Below are positions 43,701 through 52,166 of a stretch of 64,000 nucleotides of DNA, in pieces. Both the position numbers and the translations under genes were made by a program. This stretch comes from Pinibacter aurantiacus (GTDB lineage Bacteria; Bacteroidota; Bacteroidia; Chitinophagales; Chitinophagaceae), in contig NZ_JAHSPG010000016.1 in assembly GCF_019130065.1 (NCBI RefSeq), forward strand, positions 124,001-188,000. Reading direction: 5' to 3'. Positions within the stretch are counted from its first letter, which is position 1; each line of letters opens with the position of its first letter. The notes below the pieces were generated by a model. It was not told where the DNA came from and did not search any database. It saw only the letters and a program-made list of their open reading frames with translations.

Positions 43701-46700
43701 TAACAGGAAGATCACTGGATATCAAACCTACTGTTACACCAATTGCAGACTTCACTATGAAGTACGGTACAACGTTCGTGTTGCCAATCAAAGCATCTGA
43801 TCCGGATAACGATGATATCGCATTCACTTATCTGAATAAGCCTGTATTTGCAACACCGGCAAATATTTCAAATGGTAATGCAACACTTACCTTCACGCCA
43901 ACTGTTGTAACGCAGGGTACTTTCACCATAGCCGTTGTAGCAAACGATAACAATGGTAAGACAGATACAATGAGATTCACTCTTATTGTAAACTCGAACA
44001 ATCCGCCAAGCATCGCACCTATAAGCAACATTGCAATTGATGAAGGATCTACATCTAACGTTAATGTGTCTGCTACAGATCCGGAAGGAAATGCAAATAT
44101 CTCATGGACATTTACCGGCTTGCCTTCATTTGTAACGTTTACAAATAATGGAAACGGTAACGGAACCATGGCCGTGGCTCCGGGTTATGCAGCTTCGGGT
44201 GTGTACAGCGTAACAGCAACAGTGAATGATGGATTTGGTGGAAAGGCGAACCAAACCTTTACGATAACAGTAAATGATAAATCTCCGAATACCAAATGGT
44301 ATGTGAAGGTTTATTACTCTGGTGCAGGCGATCCAGCAGCGCCGGCGCCTTGGAATAACGTGGGTGGCGTGTCAACCAACCTGCTAACTTCTTCTGGCAG
44401 TGCATCTACGGTGGGCGTTACTATTTCCGCGCCAAATAATATTACGCTGTATAAATCAGGTCAAACAACTGGTAACAACAGTGGCGTTTTCCCGGATGTT
44501 GTTTTGCGTGACTGTTTCTATTTGTCAAACCCGAGTAATATAGGAAACATTTTGATCAAGAATTTGAATCCTGCATCTTCTTACAATTTCAGATTGTTGT
44601 CTTCAACAAACGACTATACTGAAACTGCATTGTCAAGAACAGTATTCAGCTCCGGAGGTAAAATGGATTCGGTTCTGGAAAAAAATAACACAACCAATAC
44701 TGCATCTCTTGCAGGAATCTCACCGGATGCAGCAGGAAATATAAACATTCAGTGGTACAGAGGTGCAGCTGCAGGAACACGCAATGCATACATCAATGCC
44801 TTTATAATAGAACAAGTATATAATGATGGTACTGCTCCTGCAAAAGCACAAGGCATCGGTTCTACATTTATCCCTGGCAGCGGTGCCAAGGTAACATGGA
44901 AGGATATTGCCTATAACGAAACAAGTTATAAAGTATATCGCGCATCAACCAGTGCAGGGCCTTACACACAATTGAATCCTGGCGCAACAAATCAAAATGA
45001 TTCGAGCTACCTGGATGCAACAGCTACCCCTAATGCAACATACTATTACTATGTTGTGGCAAACAACAGCGTTGGTGATTCTCCGTCATCTGATACAACA
45101 ATGTTGGTGACAGGAAATAATCCGCCAATCATTGCACCGGTTACCGACTTGTATGTGAAAGCAGGCAGCTCGGCTGCTATAACCTTTAGTGCAAGCGACG
45201 ATGCAGGTGATGTGTTGACTGCAACAATTCCTGATCTGCCAACTTCATTCGTTACATTAAGTCCGCCTAGTGGTAATACATACACAGTTACGGCTACTCC
45301 GGGCCTCGACAATGTAGGCTTCTACAAAGTGACCATCAACGTGGCTGATAACAAAGGTGGCCTTACTAAAAAGACCTTTAATATCCTCGTAAGTGAAAGT
45401 GGCGTAAAAACTGCGCTTGTGAAATTCGGTGGTCTTGGCTTTACACTGCCAAAACCATGGAACAACGTACCAAGCGGTTCAGGATTCCCTGTAGCAGGTC
45501 TTGCAACCACTTCAATGACAGATGATGGTGGTGCAGCTGTAAGATGGAATGTACAACTCGTAACCCAATTCGACGGTTATTATGGCAATGGTTTCAAAAC
45601 CGGTAACGATGCAGGCGTGGTGCCAGATACGGTAATGTTTACTGGTATATACTGTAGCCAGGCAACTACTCCACGTACATTCAAACTAACAGGTTTGGAT
45701 CCGAACAAGAAATATTCTGTAGGATTTGTTTCAGGATTGAACTCAGGTTATAACTATACAGCCACTGTAAGTTCAGGAGCAAAATCCGTAACATTCAACG
45801 GTTCTTACAATGCTAACAACCTGCCAAGATTGAATGGCCTTGTACCGGCAGCAGACAGCTCTGTTTCGTTTAATGTGCTGAGAGCATCTAACAGCCAGGC
45901 TGCATGTATCAGCGCCCTGATCATCCAGGAATATGATCCTGTTGCTACACCAAATCTCAACCCGACTAACCTCATAGTTGAGCCTGCAGATACCAACAAG
46001 ATCAGGCTTACATGGAGCGATCGCGGAGATGGTGAAACCGGTATTGAAGTTTACAGATCAACAGCTTACGGTAGCGGATATGCGCTGGTGACAACAACTG
46101 CAGCGAATGCGGTAAGTTACACAGATGTAACGCCGGCGACCAATACACGTTATTATTATAAAGTAAGAGTGAAAAATGGTGCTGTTTTCTCAGCGTACAG
46201 CAACATTGCAACTACAACAAGCCCAAGAAGCATCATCTATGTAAACATGAAGAATTCAAACCCTGGAGGAGCGCCATGGAACAATACCGGTAAGGCACCT
46301 GTAGTGGGAGACGTGTTTGGATTGAATGATCCAAAGGGCAACTATACCGGATATACAATGACCATTGTAAATAACTTTAGCAGCTCAGGCAGCGGCGGAA
46401 GCAGCACAGGAACCAACTCCGGCGTATTCCCTGACAGTGTAATGGTATCCAACTATGTTGTTGCAACGAACACTACTGCTACTGTTAAATTCAGCAATCT
46501 TGATCAGAGCAAGCGTTATCGTGTTGGCTTCTCCGGAAGTTCAAATACATGGGCAAACTCCTTCAATACTACTTATTCTATCGGTAATCGCACGGTTTAT
46601 CTGAATGCGTTGTACGATACAATCAAAGCAGTTTACATTGACGGTGTGATACCAAATTCAAACGGAGAAATTACAGCCAATATCTCTACCACACCAGACG

Positions 46701-47131
46701 CGGCATATGGTTTGCTGAATGCCATAGTGTTGCAGGCATACACGTATGTTCCTGGTGGATCTGCAACTGATCTTCCTGTGGCCAGCCAGGCGATAAGAGT
46801 TAACACAGGTATTGCAGCAGACAGCGCTGCGAGAAGAGACTCAACAAAACGAGTTCCGGCAGAATTGAGTACTTATCCAAATCCGTTCAACGATTATTTG
46901 AACCTTCAGGTTGAAACTGCAAATACAATTGACAAACTGGATATAGAAATATTTGACAGTAACGGAAAGATAATGTTTGCGAAAGTGTTTAACAGTGTAC
47001 CTTCAGGTACAAATACCATCAGAATATCAACCGCAGAGGCGAAACTACAGCAAGGCATATACTTCATGCGGGTTCATAGCAGCGATGGTGCAACCAATAG
47101 CGTTATCAAGTTGATCAAAATAAATAAGTAG
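40745..47131 (+). CDS. Giant secreted multidomain esterase with T9SS sorting domain
   Basis: This 2128-residue protein has a signal peptide (1-22). An alpha/beta-hydrolase of the depolymerase/feruloyl-esterase type spans about 70-290, with Ser187 (MGLSIGGQG), Asp238 (GGLDTNPD) and His270/271 (DDHHTWND). Fibronectin III domains lie near 461-557, 558-649, 803-895, 900-990, 1364-1455 and 1739-1827. A PA14-like domain spans 650-796 (TFGLKSDDGSAMWVN). Cadherin-like domains lie near 994-1084, 1086-1178 and 1456-1553. Three copies of a roughly 180-residue PWNN module lie near 1181-1364, 1556-1739 and 1828-2008. The C-terminus from about 2046 (STYPNPFNDYLNLQ ... IKLIKINK) is a type A T9SS signal. It is probably cell-surface and acts on an acylated polysaccharide. 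Confidence 0.9.
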   Translation: MKRIVLLTTTAVLLLIGKLSAQNVFDQNDPVYTYDNTQPSGSVYNPVVPNNGTMAKWIRTTAAYNGRQVTFTTTNYKPYIWNGMPFRLIYPKTYQQGVADGKTYPLVVFWHGGGEIAPITNNELQLYNGGDFFQNQITSGGYDGFMLFPQETAIGWEPYFSRVNDVLDSLYKWCKVDPDRVISMGLSIGGQGSMSYANQNPKRVSRIIAASPTLVGTLTPNIPSFLQIPLWMASGGLDTNPDSASARAFYNSFRQAGGNVIYDFFPLDDHHTWNDQWAKPYFLSQLNTAHKANPLVYFQNNLLCPDSAINVRMGLTAGYYAYQWDLNGAVISGATSSEYTATAYGTYRARFQRTATSGWSAWSPSPVTVLTRARYNAPAIAIQGIRTNVLPGADSSYSVPLMEPAGYNAYRWVSAADNSIKSAAQVYNAPSGQYKAAVMDATGCYSSFTPVYTVVNANGSPKPDRPKNLNATQLSGASILLDWAKNSVVTNAPTSYEVYRGTKAGGPYTYVGLIPGTSLSYTDNGLTSNTAYYYIIRPINGTAAGAVSNEATATTQADVTAPTAPSNLVSGTYTTRQSVDLSWSAATDNVGVYKYDIYVNGVKMYSTDSLSTTVYNLTPLTTFVFTVKARDKAGNVSQPSNQVIASTALVGLKWRFYQNYYYNLPNFYSQTVVSSGISSNVDISVRPGTVNDQFGFVWEGYIKIPQAGTYTFGLKSDDGSAMWVNSFYNYLVTPTVNNDGAHDNSATKTGTYTFPAGGVYPFAVSYFEQAGGQSIALTWSGPGVTSGAIPNSAFTDNVSAGTLPTAPSLPTATVNSYRQITVGWKDNSTTETGFEIVRGTAAAGPFTSLATTAAGVISFVDTFALNPSTAYYYKIRAVNTAGASAFTSVANNTTQAAPAAPGAPSALGLVVNSSKQITLNWTDNSGIETGMEVWRSSNDNTNYRVIATLNPNTVNYVDATVLPNETYLYKVRAKIVGNSSAFSNEVTGRSLDIKPTVTPIADFTMKYGTTFVLPIKASDPDNDDIAFTYLNKPVFATPANISNGNATLTFTPTVVTQGTFTIAVVANDNNGKTDTMRFTLIVNSNNPPSIAPISNIAIDEGSTSNVNVSATDPEGNANISWTFTGLPSFVTFTNNGNGNGTMAVAPGYAASGVYSVTATVNDGFGGKANQTFTITVNDKSPNTKWYVKVYYSGAGDPAAPAPWNNVGGVSTNLLTSSGSASTVGVTISAPNNITLYKSGQTTGNNSGVFPDVVLRDCFYLSNPSNIGNILIKNLNPASSYNFRLLSSTNDYTETALSRTVFSSGGKMDSVLEKNNTTNTASLAGISPDAAGNINIQWYRGAAAGTRNAYINAFIIEQVYNDGTAPAKAQGIGSTFIPGSGAKVTWKDIAYNETSYKVYRASTSAGPYTQLNPGATNQNDSSYLDATATPNATYYYYVVANNSVGDSPSSDTTMLVTGNNPPIIAPVTDLYVKAGSSAAITFSASDDAGDVLTATIPDLPTSFVTLSPPSGNTYTVTATPGLDNVGFYKVTINVADNKGGLTKKTFNILVSESGVKTALVKFGGLGFTLPKPWNNVPSGSGFPVAGLATTSMTDDGGAAVRWNVQLVTQFDGYYGNGFKTGNDAGVVPDTVMFTGIYCSQATTPRTFKLTGLDPNKKYSVGFVSGLNSGYNYTATVSSGAKSVTFNGSYNANNLPRLNGLVPAADSSVSFNVLRASNSQAACISALIIQEYDPVATPNLNPTNLIVEPADTNKIRLTWSDRGDGETGIEVYRSTAYGSGYALVTTTAANAVSYTDVTPATNTRYYYKVRVKNGAVFSAYSNIATTTSPRSIIYVNMKNSNPGGAPWNNTGKAPVVGDVFGLNDPKGNYTGYTMTIVNNFSSSGSGGSSTGTNSGVFPDSVMVSNYVVATNTTATVKFSNLDQSKRYRVGFSGSSNTWANSFNTTYSIGNRTVYLNALYDTIKAVYIDGVIPNSNGEITANISTTPDAAYGLLNAIVLQAYTYVPGGSATDLPVASQAIRVNTGIAADSAARRDSTKRVPAELSTYPNPFNDYLNLQVETANTIDKLDIEIFDSNGKIMFAKVFNSVPSGTNTIRISTAEAKLQQGIYFMRVHSSDGATNSVIKLIKINK

Positions 47132-47146
47132 CCTTAACTTACCTTT

Positions 47147-47182
47147 AATCCGGGAGTTTCGTATTCCCGGATTCTTTTTTTA
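47147..47182 (+). terminator. Terminator after the giant T9SS gene
   Basis: A 9 bp perfect stem (AATCCGGGA at 47147-47155, TCCCGGATT at 47165-47173) is followed by C and seven T. It separates the giant gene from the exopolysaccharide cluster, which begins 32 bases further on. Confidence 0.9.
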
Positions 47183-47213
47183 TTTTTCGCACAAAACCAC
47201 AAAGAACTTACCA

Positions 47214-49412
47214 ATGGATCTAGTCTTTTTGTTACATGCACTGCTGAAGAAAAAATGGGTCATACTCATTTGTACCATTGCGGGTGTGCTTGCAGGGCTC
47301 ATCTTCGTATTCTCTAAAGATCAATTTTACGTATCCGTCGCGCAGTATTCCACCGGCTTTACCATGAAACAACAGGTAAAGATCAAAGACGATGTGGGAT
47401 ATAGTTTTGCCGAAGCAGATCAACGTTTTAAAAACGTAATTGAAACCTTCAAATCTCCCGTTGTTGTGGGCATGCTGTCTTACGAATTAATGCTGCATGA
47501 TCTTGAACAAAAAAGACCTTTCCGTACGCTTACCGCAAAAGAGAAAAGTACTCCTTCAATTGTTGGTCTTAACCTGGAAGAAGCAAAAAGAGTATTACAT
47601 CAAAAAGTAGACAACCAGGAATTGCTGGTCGCTTATGAACCTTCCGAATCAAAAGTATTTGAGCTCATCAAATTGTATCAATACAATCACGAGGCTTTAT
47701 TGAGCAGATTGAGCGTTGACCGTGTACAGGGAACTGACTATCTGAACATCGTTTTCAAGTCTGAAAATCCTGAACTGTCTGCTTACGTGGTAAACTCCAT
47801 AGGTCGCGAGTTCATCAACTTCTTTACAAAGATCAATGCGACACGTACCACAGAATCTATGACCAAACTTTCTGCTCTTACTCAACAGAAGAAACAAGAG
47901 TACGACAATGCGGTTACGATCTTGCAAAAATTCAGGGAACAAGTAGGTTCTCCTAACGTGGGCGACAGGGCAAAAGCGGCGATGGAAATGATGCAAAGCC
48001 TTACCACGCAATTGAACGACAACGAAGGCAAATTAAATAGTTTGAAAGGGCGTCTCAGTTCTGTAAAAGATCAGATACAAGGATTGAGCTCGGGAACTGT
48101 TACCGCTTCGAATGCAAATTCCGACATAATATCGCTTACGCAAAAGAACAGAGAACTGGCGTCACAGCAAACTACAGCAGGGCCGGCAACTTATAAAGAT
48201 TTGCAGAATCAGATTGACAACAATACAAAACAGATCCAAAAGCTGGAAACTTTCAAGGCCGGTAAAGGAGATGTTTCAGGTCTTAGAAATCAATTGACAA
48301 GAGATAAGAGTGACATTGAGTATGAAATAGCTTCACTGACTCAAACGTCAAGGTCTATCAATGATAAAATCAACCTTTACAAAGGCATGGCCTATACAGG
48401 TGGTGGTGATGAAGTAGAAGTGCAAAAACTACAAAACGAAGTAGACCGTCTCAACACTGAATACCAGGCTTTGCTTGCAAGAATGCAAACGTCGCAAGAC
48501 GTAGATGTGGCGCCGGAAATCAACTTTAAACAAACCATCGTTGGTCAGCCTGCCATCAAACCAGAGCCGGGTAAGAAGAAGACAATCTTGTTACTCTGTG
48601 CGTTAACAACATTAGTAGTGTCTTCGTTGGTGGTGATCATCATCGACTTCCTTGACAACTCGGTGCGTGCGCCTTCTATTTATCATAAGAACATTAAACT
48701 TAAATTATTGTCAACTGTTTCAAAGATTAACCTGAGAACAAGAACAGTTGCCGATCAATTTGAAAATGTATCGGAGACAACAAGACAAGCAAACTCAGCA
48801 GAAAATATTTTCATTGAGAGTGTAAGAAAGCTTCGTTATGAAATTGAGAACGGTGAGAAAAAAGTTATTCTTTTCACGAGTACAAAATCTGACGTGGGTA
48901 AATCAACTTTGATCGAAGCGTTGGCTTATAGCATGAGTCTTGCAAAAAAGAAGTTACTTTTGATAGATACTAATTTTCCGCACAATACCCTTACGGAAAA
49001 GTTTGTCCCGAAATCTACGCTTGAAAACGTAAACTTTAATCCAGATAAATCCGTACACGAAAAAGGCGTTTACGAAATCGCCAGCAAAACTCCCATACCC
49101 GGTGTTGACATTATTGGCTGTAAGCAAGGTAATTATTCTCCGTTGGAGATATTGCCTAAGCACAACCTGCTTGAGCATCTTGCGCTTATTAAGCGCGAGT
49201 ATGACTACATCTTTATTGAAGGCGCCGGCCTGAATATGCACTCAGACAGCCGCGAACTTTCAAGATATGTAGAAGGCGTTGTGGTTGTGTTCTCTGCCGA
49301 TAATACCCTTAATCAACTGGACAAAGAATCTTTACAGTTCCTCAAAACCATCGACAACAAGGTTATGGGGGGTGTATTGAACAGTATTGAAAAAGATAAT
49401 ATCGAACTCTAG
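47214..49412 (+). CDS. Wzc-like polysaccharide chain-length/tyrosine-kinase-type protein
   Basis: The product has 732 residues. A first helix at about 14-34 is followed by a Wzz-type periplasmic domain with long coiled coils (about 200-440). A second helix lies near 461-483 after the proline motif PAIKPEPGKKK. A cytoplasmic ATPase domain has the P-loop STKSDVGKSTL (Lys563). Walker A' reads LLLIDTNF instead of DxD, Walker B reads YIFIEGAGL with Glu in place of the usual Asp, and there is no C-terminal Tyr cluster. It should control exopolysaccharide length and export, but tyrosine-kinase activity is doubtful. Confidence 0.85.
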   Translation: MDLVFLLHALLKKKWVILICTIAGVLAGLIFVFSKDQFYVSVAQYSTGFTMKQQVKIKDDVGYSFAEADQRFKNVIETFKSPVVVGMLSYELMLHDLEQKRPFRTLTAKEKSTPSIVGLNLEEAKRVLHQKVDNQELLVAYEPSESKVFELIKLYQYNHEALLSRLSVDRVQGTDYLNIVFKSENPELSAYVVNSIGREFINFFTKINATRTTESMTKLSALTQQKKQEYDNAVTILQKFREQVGSPNVGDRAKAAMEMMQSLTTQLNDNEGKLNSLKGRLSSVKDQIQGLSSGTVTASNANSDIISLTQKNRELASQQTTAGPATYKDLQNQIDNNTKQIQKLETFKAGKGDVSGLRNQLTRDKSDIEYEIASLTQTSRSINDKINLYKGMAYTGGGDEVEVQKLQNEVDRLNTEYQALLARMQTSQDVDVAPEINFKQTIVGQPAIKPEPGKKKTILLLCALTTLVVSSLVVIIIDFLDNSVRAPSIYHKNIKLKLLSTVSKINLRTRTVADQFENVSETTRQANSAENIFIESVRKLRYEIENGEKKVILFTSTKSDVGKSTLIEALAYSMSLAKKKLLLIDTNFPHNTLTEKFVPKSTLENVNFNPDKSVHEKGVYEIASKTPIPGVDIIGCKQGNYSPLEILPKHNLLEHLALIKREYDYIFIEGAGLNMHSDSRELSRYVEGVVVVFSADNTLNQLDKESLQFLKTIDNKVMGGVLNSIEKDNIEL

Positions 49413-49493
49413 TAGTGTGTATATTTAAACCTGAATCCTACAAAGATGGTTCATCAGTGATGATAGCATGCTGCTGTTAGAAAACCTAAAACA

Positions 49494-50681
49494 GTGGGTA
49501 TTAAGAACAATTTGTTTAATGCGGACTTCGTATTAAGCAGGAACAGACAGCCGTGGATAGACTACGTCAGAGGCATATGTATCATTATGGTATGCTACAG
49601 GCATTGCTTTGATGGTCTTACAAATGCCGATATACAAACGCAGGGATATATCGTGTTCAAATATTTGAACGTGTTCTTATTTAGTTTCCGAATGCCTTTG
49701 TTCTTTATCGTATCCGGCTTGTTTGTCGCGGCAAGTTTGAACAAGAAAGGTTTGGGCAATTACGTTTCGGATCGGTTCAAAGTTATTTTTTACCCGCTAT
49801 TAGTGTGGGGAACCATACAAATAACGCTGCAGCTGCAGTTTGCGCCATATGTAAATGCACACAGGGAAGTAATAGATTATCTCAATCTGATTATTTACCC
49901 ACGAAAAATAGAGCAGTTCTGGTATCTTAATGCTTTGTTTGTAGTAGGAGTAATTTACGCATTTATAAAAGTGAAATTAAAGCTTACCAGCTTACAGCAT
50001 CTCGCAGTAGCTTTGGTATTCTATGGCATCGGTGGTTATCTGCATGCAATAAGAACAGGAGCTTTCATTTTTACAGACGTATTTCACTACTATTTGTTCT
50101 TTGCAATAGGTGATAATATTTCACAGTTTGTGTTAAATAAAGACAAGGCCAAATACTTTACGCAACTCAAGTATGTTTTGCCGGTATTTGTTCTGTTTAT
50201 TATTACACATTACTTTTTCACAAAGATCAACCTGCGTCACAATCAGGATTATTACATTGAGCACTATATGCCTTTGTTTTTCCTTGTTGTTGCGCTAACG
50301 GGCTGCTGCTTCATTGTGCAGATAAGTTTTTTGCTGGAGAAAGCAGGCATCCTGAAATTTTTGCGCATCGTAGGTTATCATTCGTTGTTCATTTATGTGA
50401 TGCACCTTATAGTGCTTGCGGCCACAAGAGCATTGCTGGTTCATGTGTTTGACATAAGCAGTGTTCCGGTGTTGTTAACCATAGGCATCTCGATGGGCAT
50501 CACACTTCCAATAATCATTTACAATATTCTATCGAAAGCAGGTGCATGGTGGCTATTCAGTTTGAAGAAGCCGGTGGAAGAGTTGAATTTTACCAAAGAA
50601 ACATACAAAAAAAAATTGCTGGCCTCTAACAAGGTTTATGAAACAGTAACACCTGGAAAATCATATACCGGCACGCAATAA
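49494..50681 (+). CDS. Acyltransferase family 3 membrane protein
   Basis: The start is GTG at 49494. The 395 residues hold about ten helices, and the N-terminal motif WIDYVRGICIIMVCYRHCFD contains the conserved Arg and His of acyltransferase-3 enzymes. The tail after residue 350 is basic and soluble. It probably adds acetyl or succinyl groups to sugars of the exopolysaccharide made by this cluster. The neighbouring secreted esterase could act on such groups. Confidence 0.88.
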   Translation: MGIKNNLFNADFVLSRNRQPWIDYVRGICIIMVCYRHCFDGLTNADIQTQGYIVFKYLNVFLFSFRMPLFFIVSGLFVAASLNKKGLGNYVSDRFKVIFYPLLVWGTIQITLQLQFAPYVNAHREVIDYLNLIIYPRKIEQFWYLNALFVVGVIYAFIKVKLKLTSLQHLAVALVFYGIGGYLHAIRTGAFIFTDVFHYYLFFAIGDNISQFVLNKDKAKYFTQLKYVLPVFVLFIITHYFFTKINLRHNQDYYIEHYMPLFFLVVALTGCCFIVQISFLLEKAGILKFLRIVGYHSLFIYVMHLIVLAATRALLVHVFDISSVPVLLTIGISMGITLPIIIYNILSKAGAWWLFSLKKPVEELNFTKETYKKKLLASNKVYETVTPGKSYTGTQ

Positions 50682-50690
50682 CTGAACCTT

Positions 50691-51911
50691 ATGGAGCATA
50701 AGTTTATACACGATAGAGATATTGTTATGTTCAGCTTCCAGCCGTGGGACACAGAAATAGGAAGCAACTTTAAAGATATGGCGCTCGAACTTGCAAAAAG
50801 AAACAGGGTTCTTTTTGTGAACCGTGCGCTCGACCGCAGGTCCCGCCTGCGCGATAAAAATGACCCCAAAGTTTTTGCACGCCTTGCCAGCATTCAAAAT
50901 GGTGAAGGCGAGTTAACTGAAGTAAGCAAAAACATCTGGGTACACAATCCAAGAACGATAGTGGAATCAATCAACTGGGTGCCGGTGGCAACCGTGCATG
51001 ATGCGTTGAACAAAATGAACAATAAAAGAATTGCTGACGAAATTAAAAAGGCCGTTCAGCGATTGAATTTTAAAAATGTATTGCTCATCAACGACAACGA
51101 TTTCACCCGGGGCTTTTACCTGAAAGAAATGCTCGGCTGCAAAGAATATATTTTCTACATAAGAGACTATATGCTCGCCGTTGATTTCTTTAAAAGGCAC
51201 GGTGCAAGACTGGAAAGCGGTGTGATGAAAAAGGCAGATCTTGTAGTGGCCAATTCCTCCTACCTCGCAGACTATTCCAGGCAGTTCAACAAAAACAGTT
51301 TCGATATAGGGCAGGGCTGTGACCTCACACCTTTTCTTGCCGAAAACCTGCCAATGCCAGATGACTTGAAAGCCATCAGGAAGCCGGTCATTGGTTATGT
51401 TGGATTCATAAGCGAAGTCAGGCTCGATGAAAAAGTATTGATCCATCTGGCAAAAAATAATCCCGAACACCAGGTAGTACTGGTGGGCCCGGTTGACGAT
51501 TTCTTTCAAAAAAGTGAATTGAATAAATTGGAGAACGTGCATTTTTTAGGAAGAAGAAATCCGGCGACATTGCCTGCTTATATTTCTCATTTCGATATCT
51601 GCATCAACCCACAGATGTTCAATGAAGTGACCGCGGGTAATTATCCACGAAAAGTAGACGAATACCTGGCCATGGGGAAACCGGTGGTGGCAACAGCCAC
51701 AAAGGCCATGGATATGTTTGCGCCCTATACTTTTTTGTGCAAAACCAAAGAAGATTATGCGGCACATGTAAACAACATCTTGCAACACCCGGAACAATTC
51801 AATAGTTTAGACCAGCAAATGAAGCGTCGCGAATTTGCCAAAACGCATACCTGGGAGAATAGTATAGGATTGATGGGAGATGCGTTTTATGAATTAATAA
51901 TTAATAATTAA
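50691..51911 (+). CDS. Glycosyltransferase, GT-B fold
   Basis: This 406-residue soluble protein has the GT-B layout. The N-terminal domain has VMFSFQPWDTEIGSNFKDMA. The C-terminal domain starts at PVIGYVGFISEVRLDEKVL and has a donor-binding region with NPQMFNEVTAGNYPRKVDEY and LAMGKPVVATAT. It resembles enzymes that transfer sugars to lipid-linked intermediates, with a nucleotide-sugar donor. It follows the acyltransferase by nine bases. Its last six codons and stop fall in an AATTAATAATT-type repeat arm. Confidence 0.87.
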   Translation: MEHKFIHDRDIVMFSFQPWDTEIGSNFKDMALELAKRNRVLFVNRALDRRSRLRDKNDPKVFARLASIQNGEGELTEVSKNIWVHNPRTIVESINWVPVATVHDALNKMNNKRIADEIKKAVQRLNFKNVLLINDNDFTRGFYLKEMLGCKEYIFYIRDYMLAVDFFKRHGARLESGVMKKADLVVANSSYLADYSRQFNKNSFDIGQGCDLTPFLAENLPMPDDLKAIRKPVIGYVGFISEVRLDEKVLIHLAKNNPEHQVVLVGPVDDFFQKSELNKLENVHFLGRRNPATLPAYISHFDICINPQMFNEVTAGNYPRKVDEYLAMGKPVVATATKAMDMFAPYTFLCKTKEDYAAHVNNILQHPEQFNSLDQQMKRREFAKTHTWENSIGLMGDAFYELIINN

Positions 51912-51920
51912 GAATTAATA
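51891..51920 (+). repeat. Single arm of AATTAATAATTAAG words
   Basis: GAATTAATAATTAATAATTA and ten more bases encode the last residues of the glycosyltransferase (ELIINN) and its stop. The same words occur at 54410-54438 after the TolC-like gene and at 37357-37384. Confidence 0.6.
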
Positions 51921-52012
51921 GAGCAGGGTGCGAGATGTTGGGAAAATGAATTCAAGAAGGGTAGAAGGAATTGTGAAGTGTTATGAAGAAGAGAACAAGA
52001 TTAATCATGAAG

Positions 52013-52045
52013 CCTAACAACTAACAACCAACAACTGTCAACTTA
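52013..52045 (-). repeat. Single arm of the GTTAGTTGATAGTTG family
   Basis: CCTAACAACTAACAACCAAC and the following bases match right arms at 18458 and 35434. No left arm precedes it; the upstream side carries the unrelated AATTAATAATT arm. Confidence 0.6.
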
Positions 52046-52050
52046 AAAAA

Positions 52051-52155
52051 ATGTCTGAAGAACAAAAAACCGAAACAAAGGTACTACGAATCGTCTCTCT
52101 TCTATTTGTGGGAGGTTATATCGTGTACATGTATGCGCACTTTTTATTTTTCTGA
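52051..52155 (+). CDS. Small membrane protein in the exopolysaccharide cluster
   Basis: A 34-codon frame runs from an ATG at 52051 to a TGA at 52153-52155. The start MSEEQKTETKVLR is polar and charged, followed by one hydrophobic helix (IVSLLFVGGYIVYMYAHFLFF) that reaches the end. The next gene starts 11 bases later. The amphiphilic pattern and the tight spacing favour a real single-pass protein, perhaps a partner of the polymerase, but this is inference. Confidence 0.5.
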   Translation: MSEEQKTETKVLRIVSLLFVGGYIVYMYAHFLFF

Positions 52156-52166
52156 AAAACAACCGA

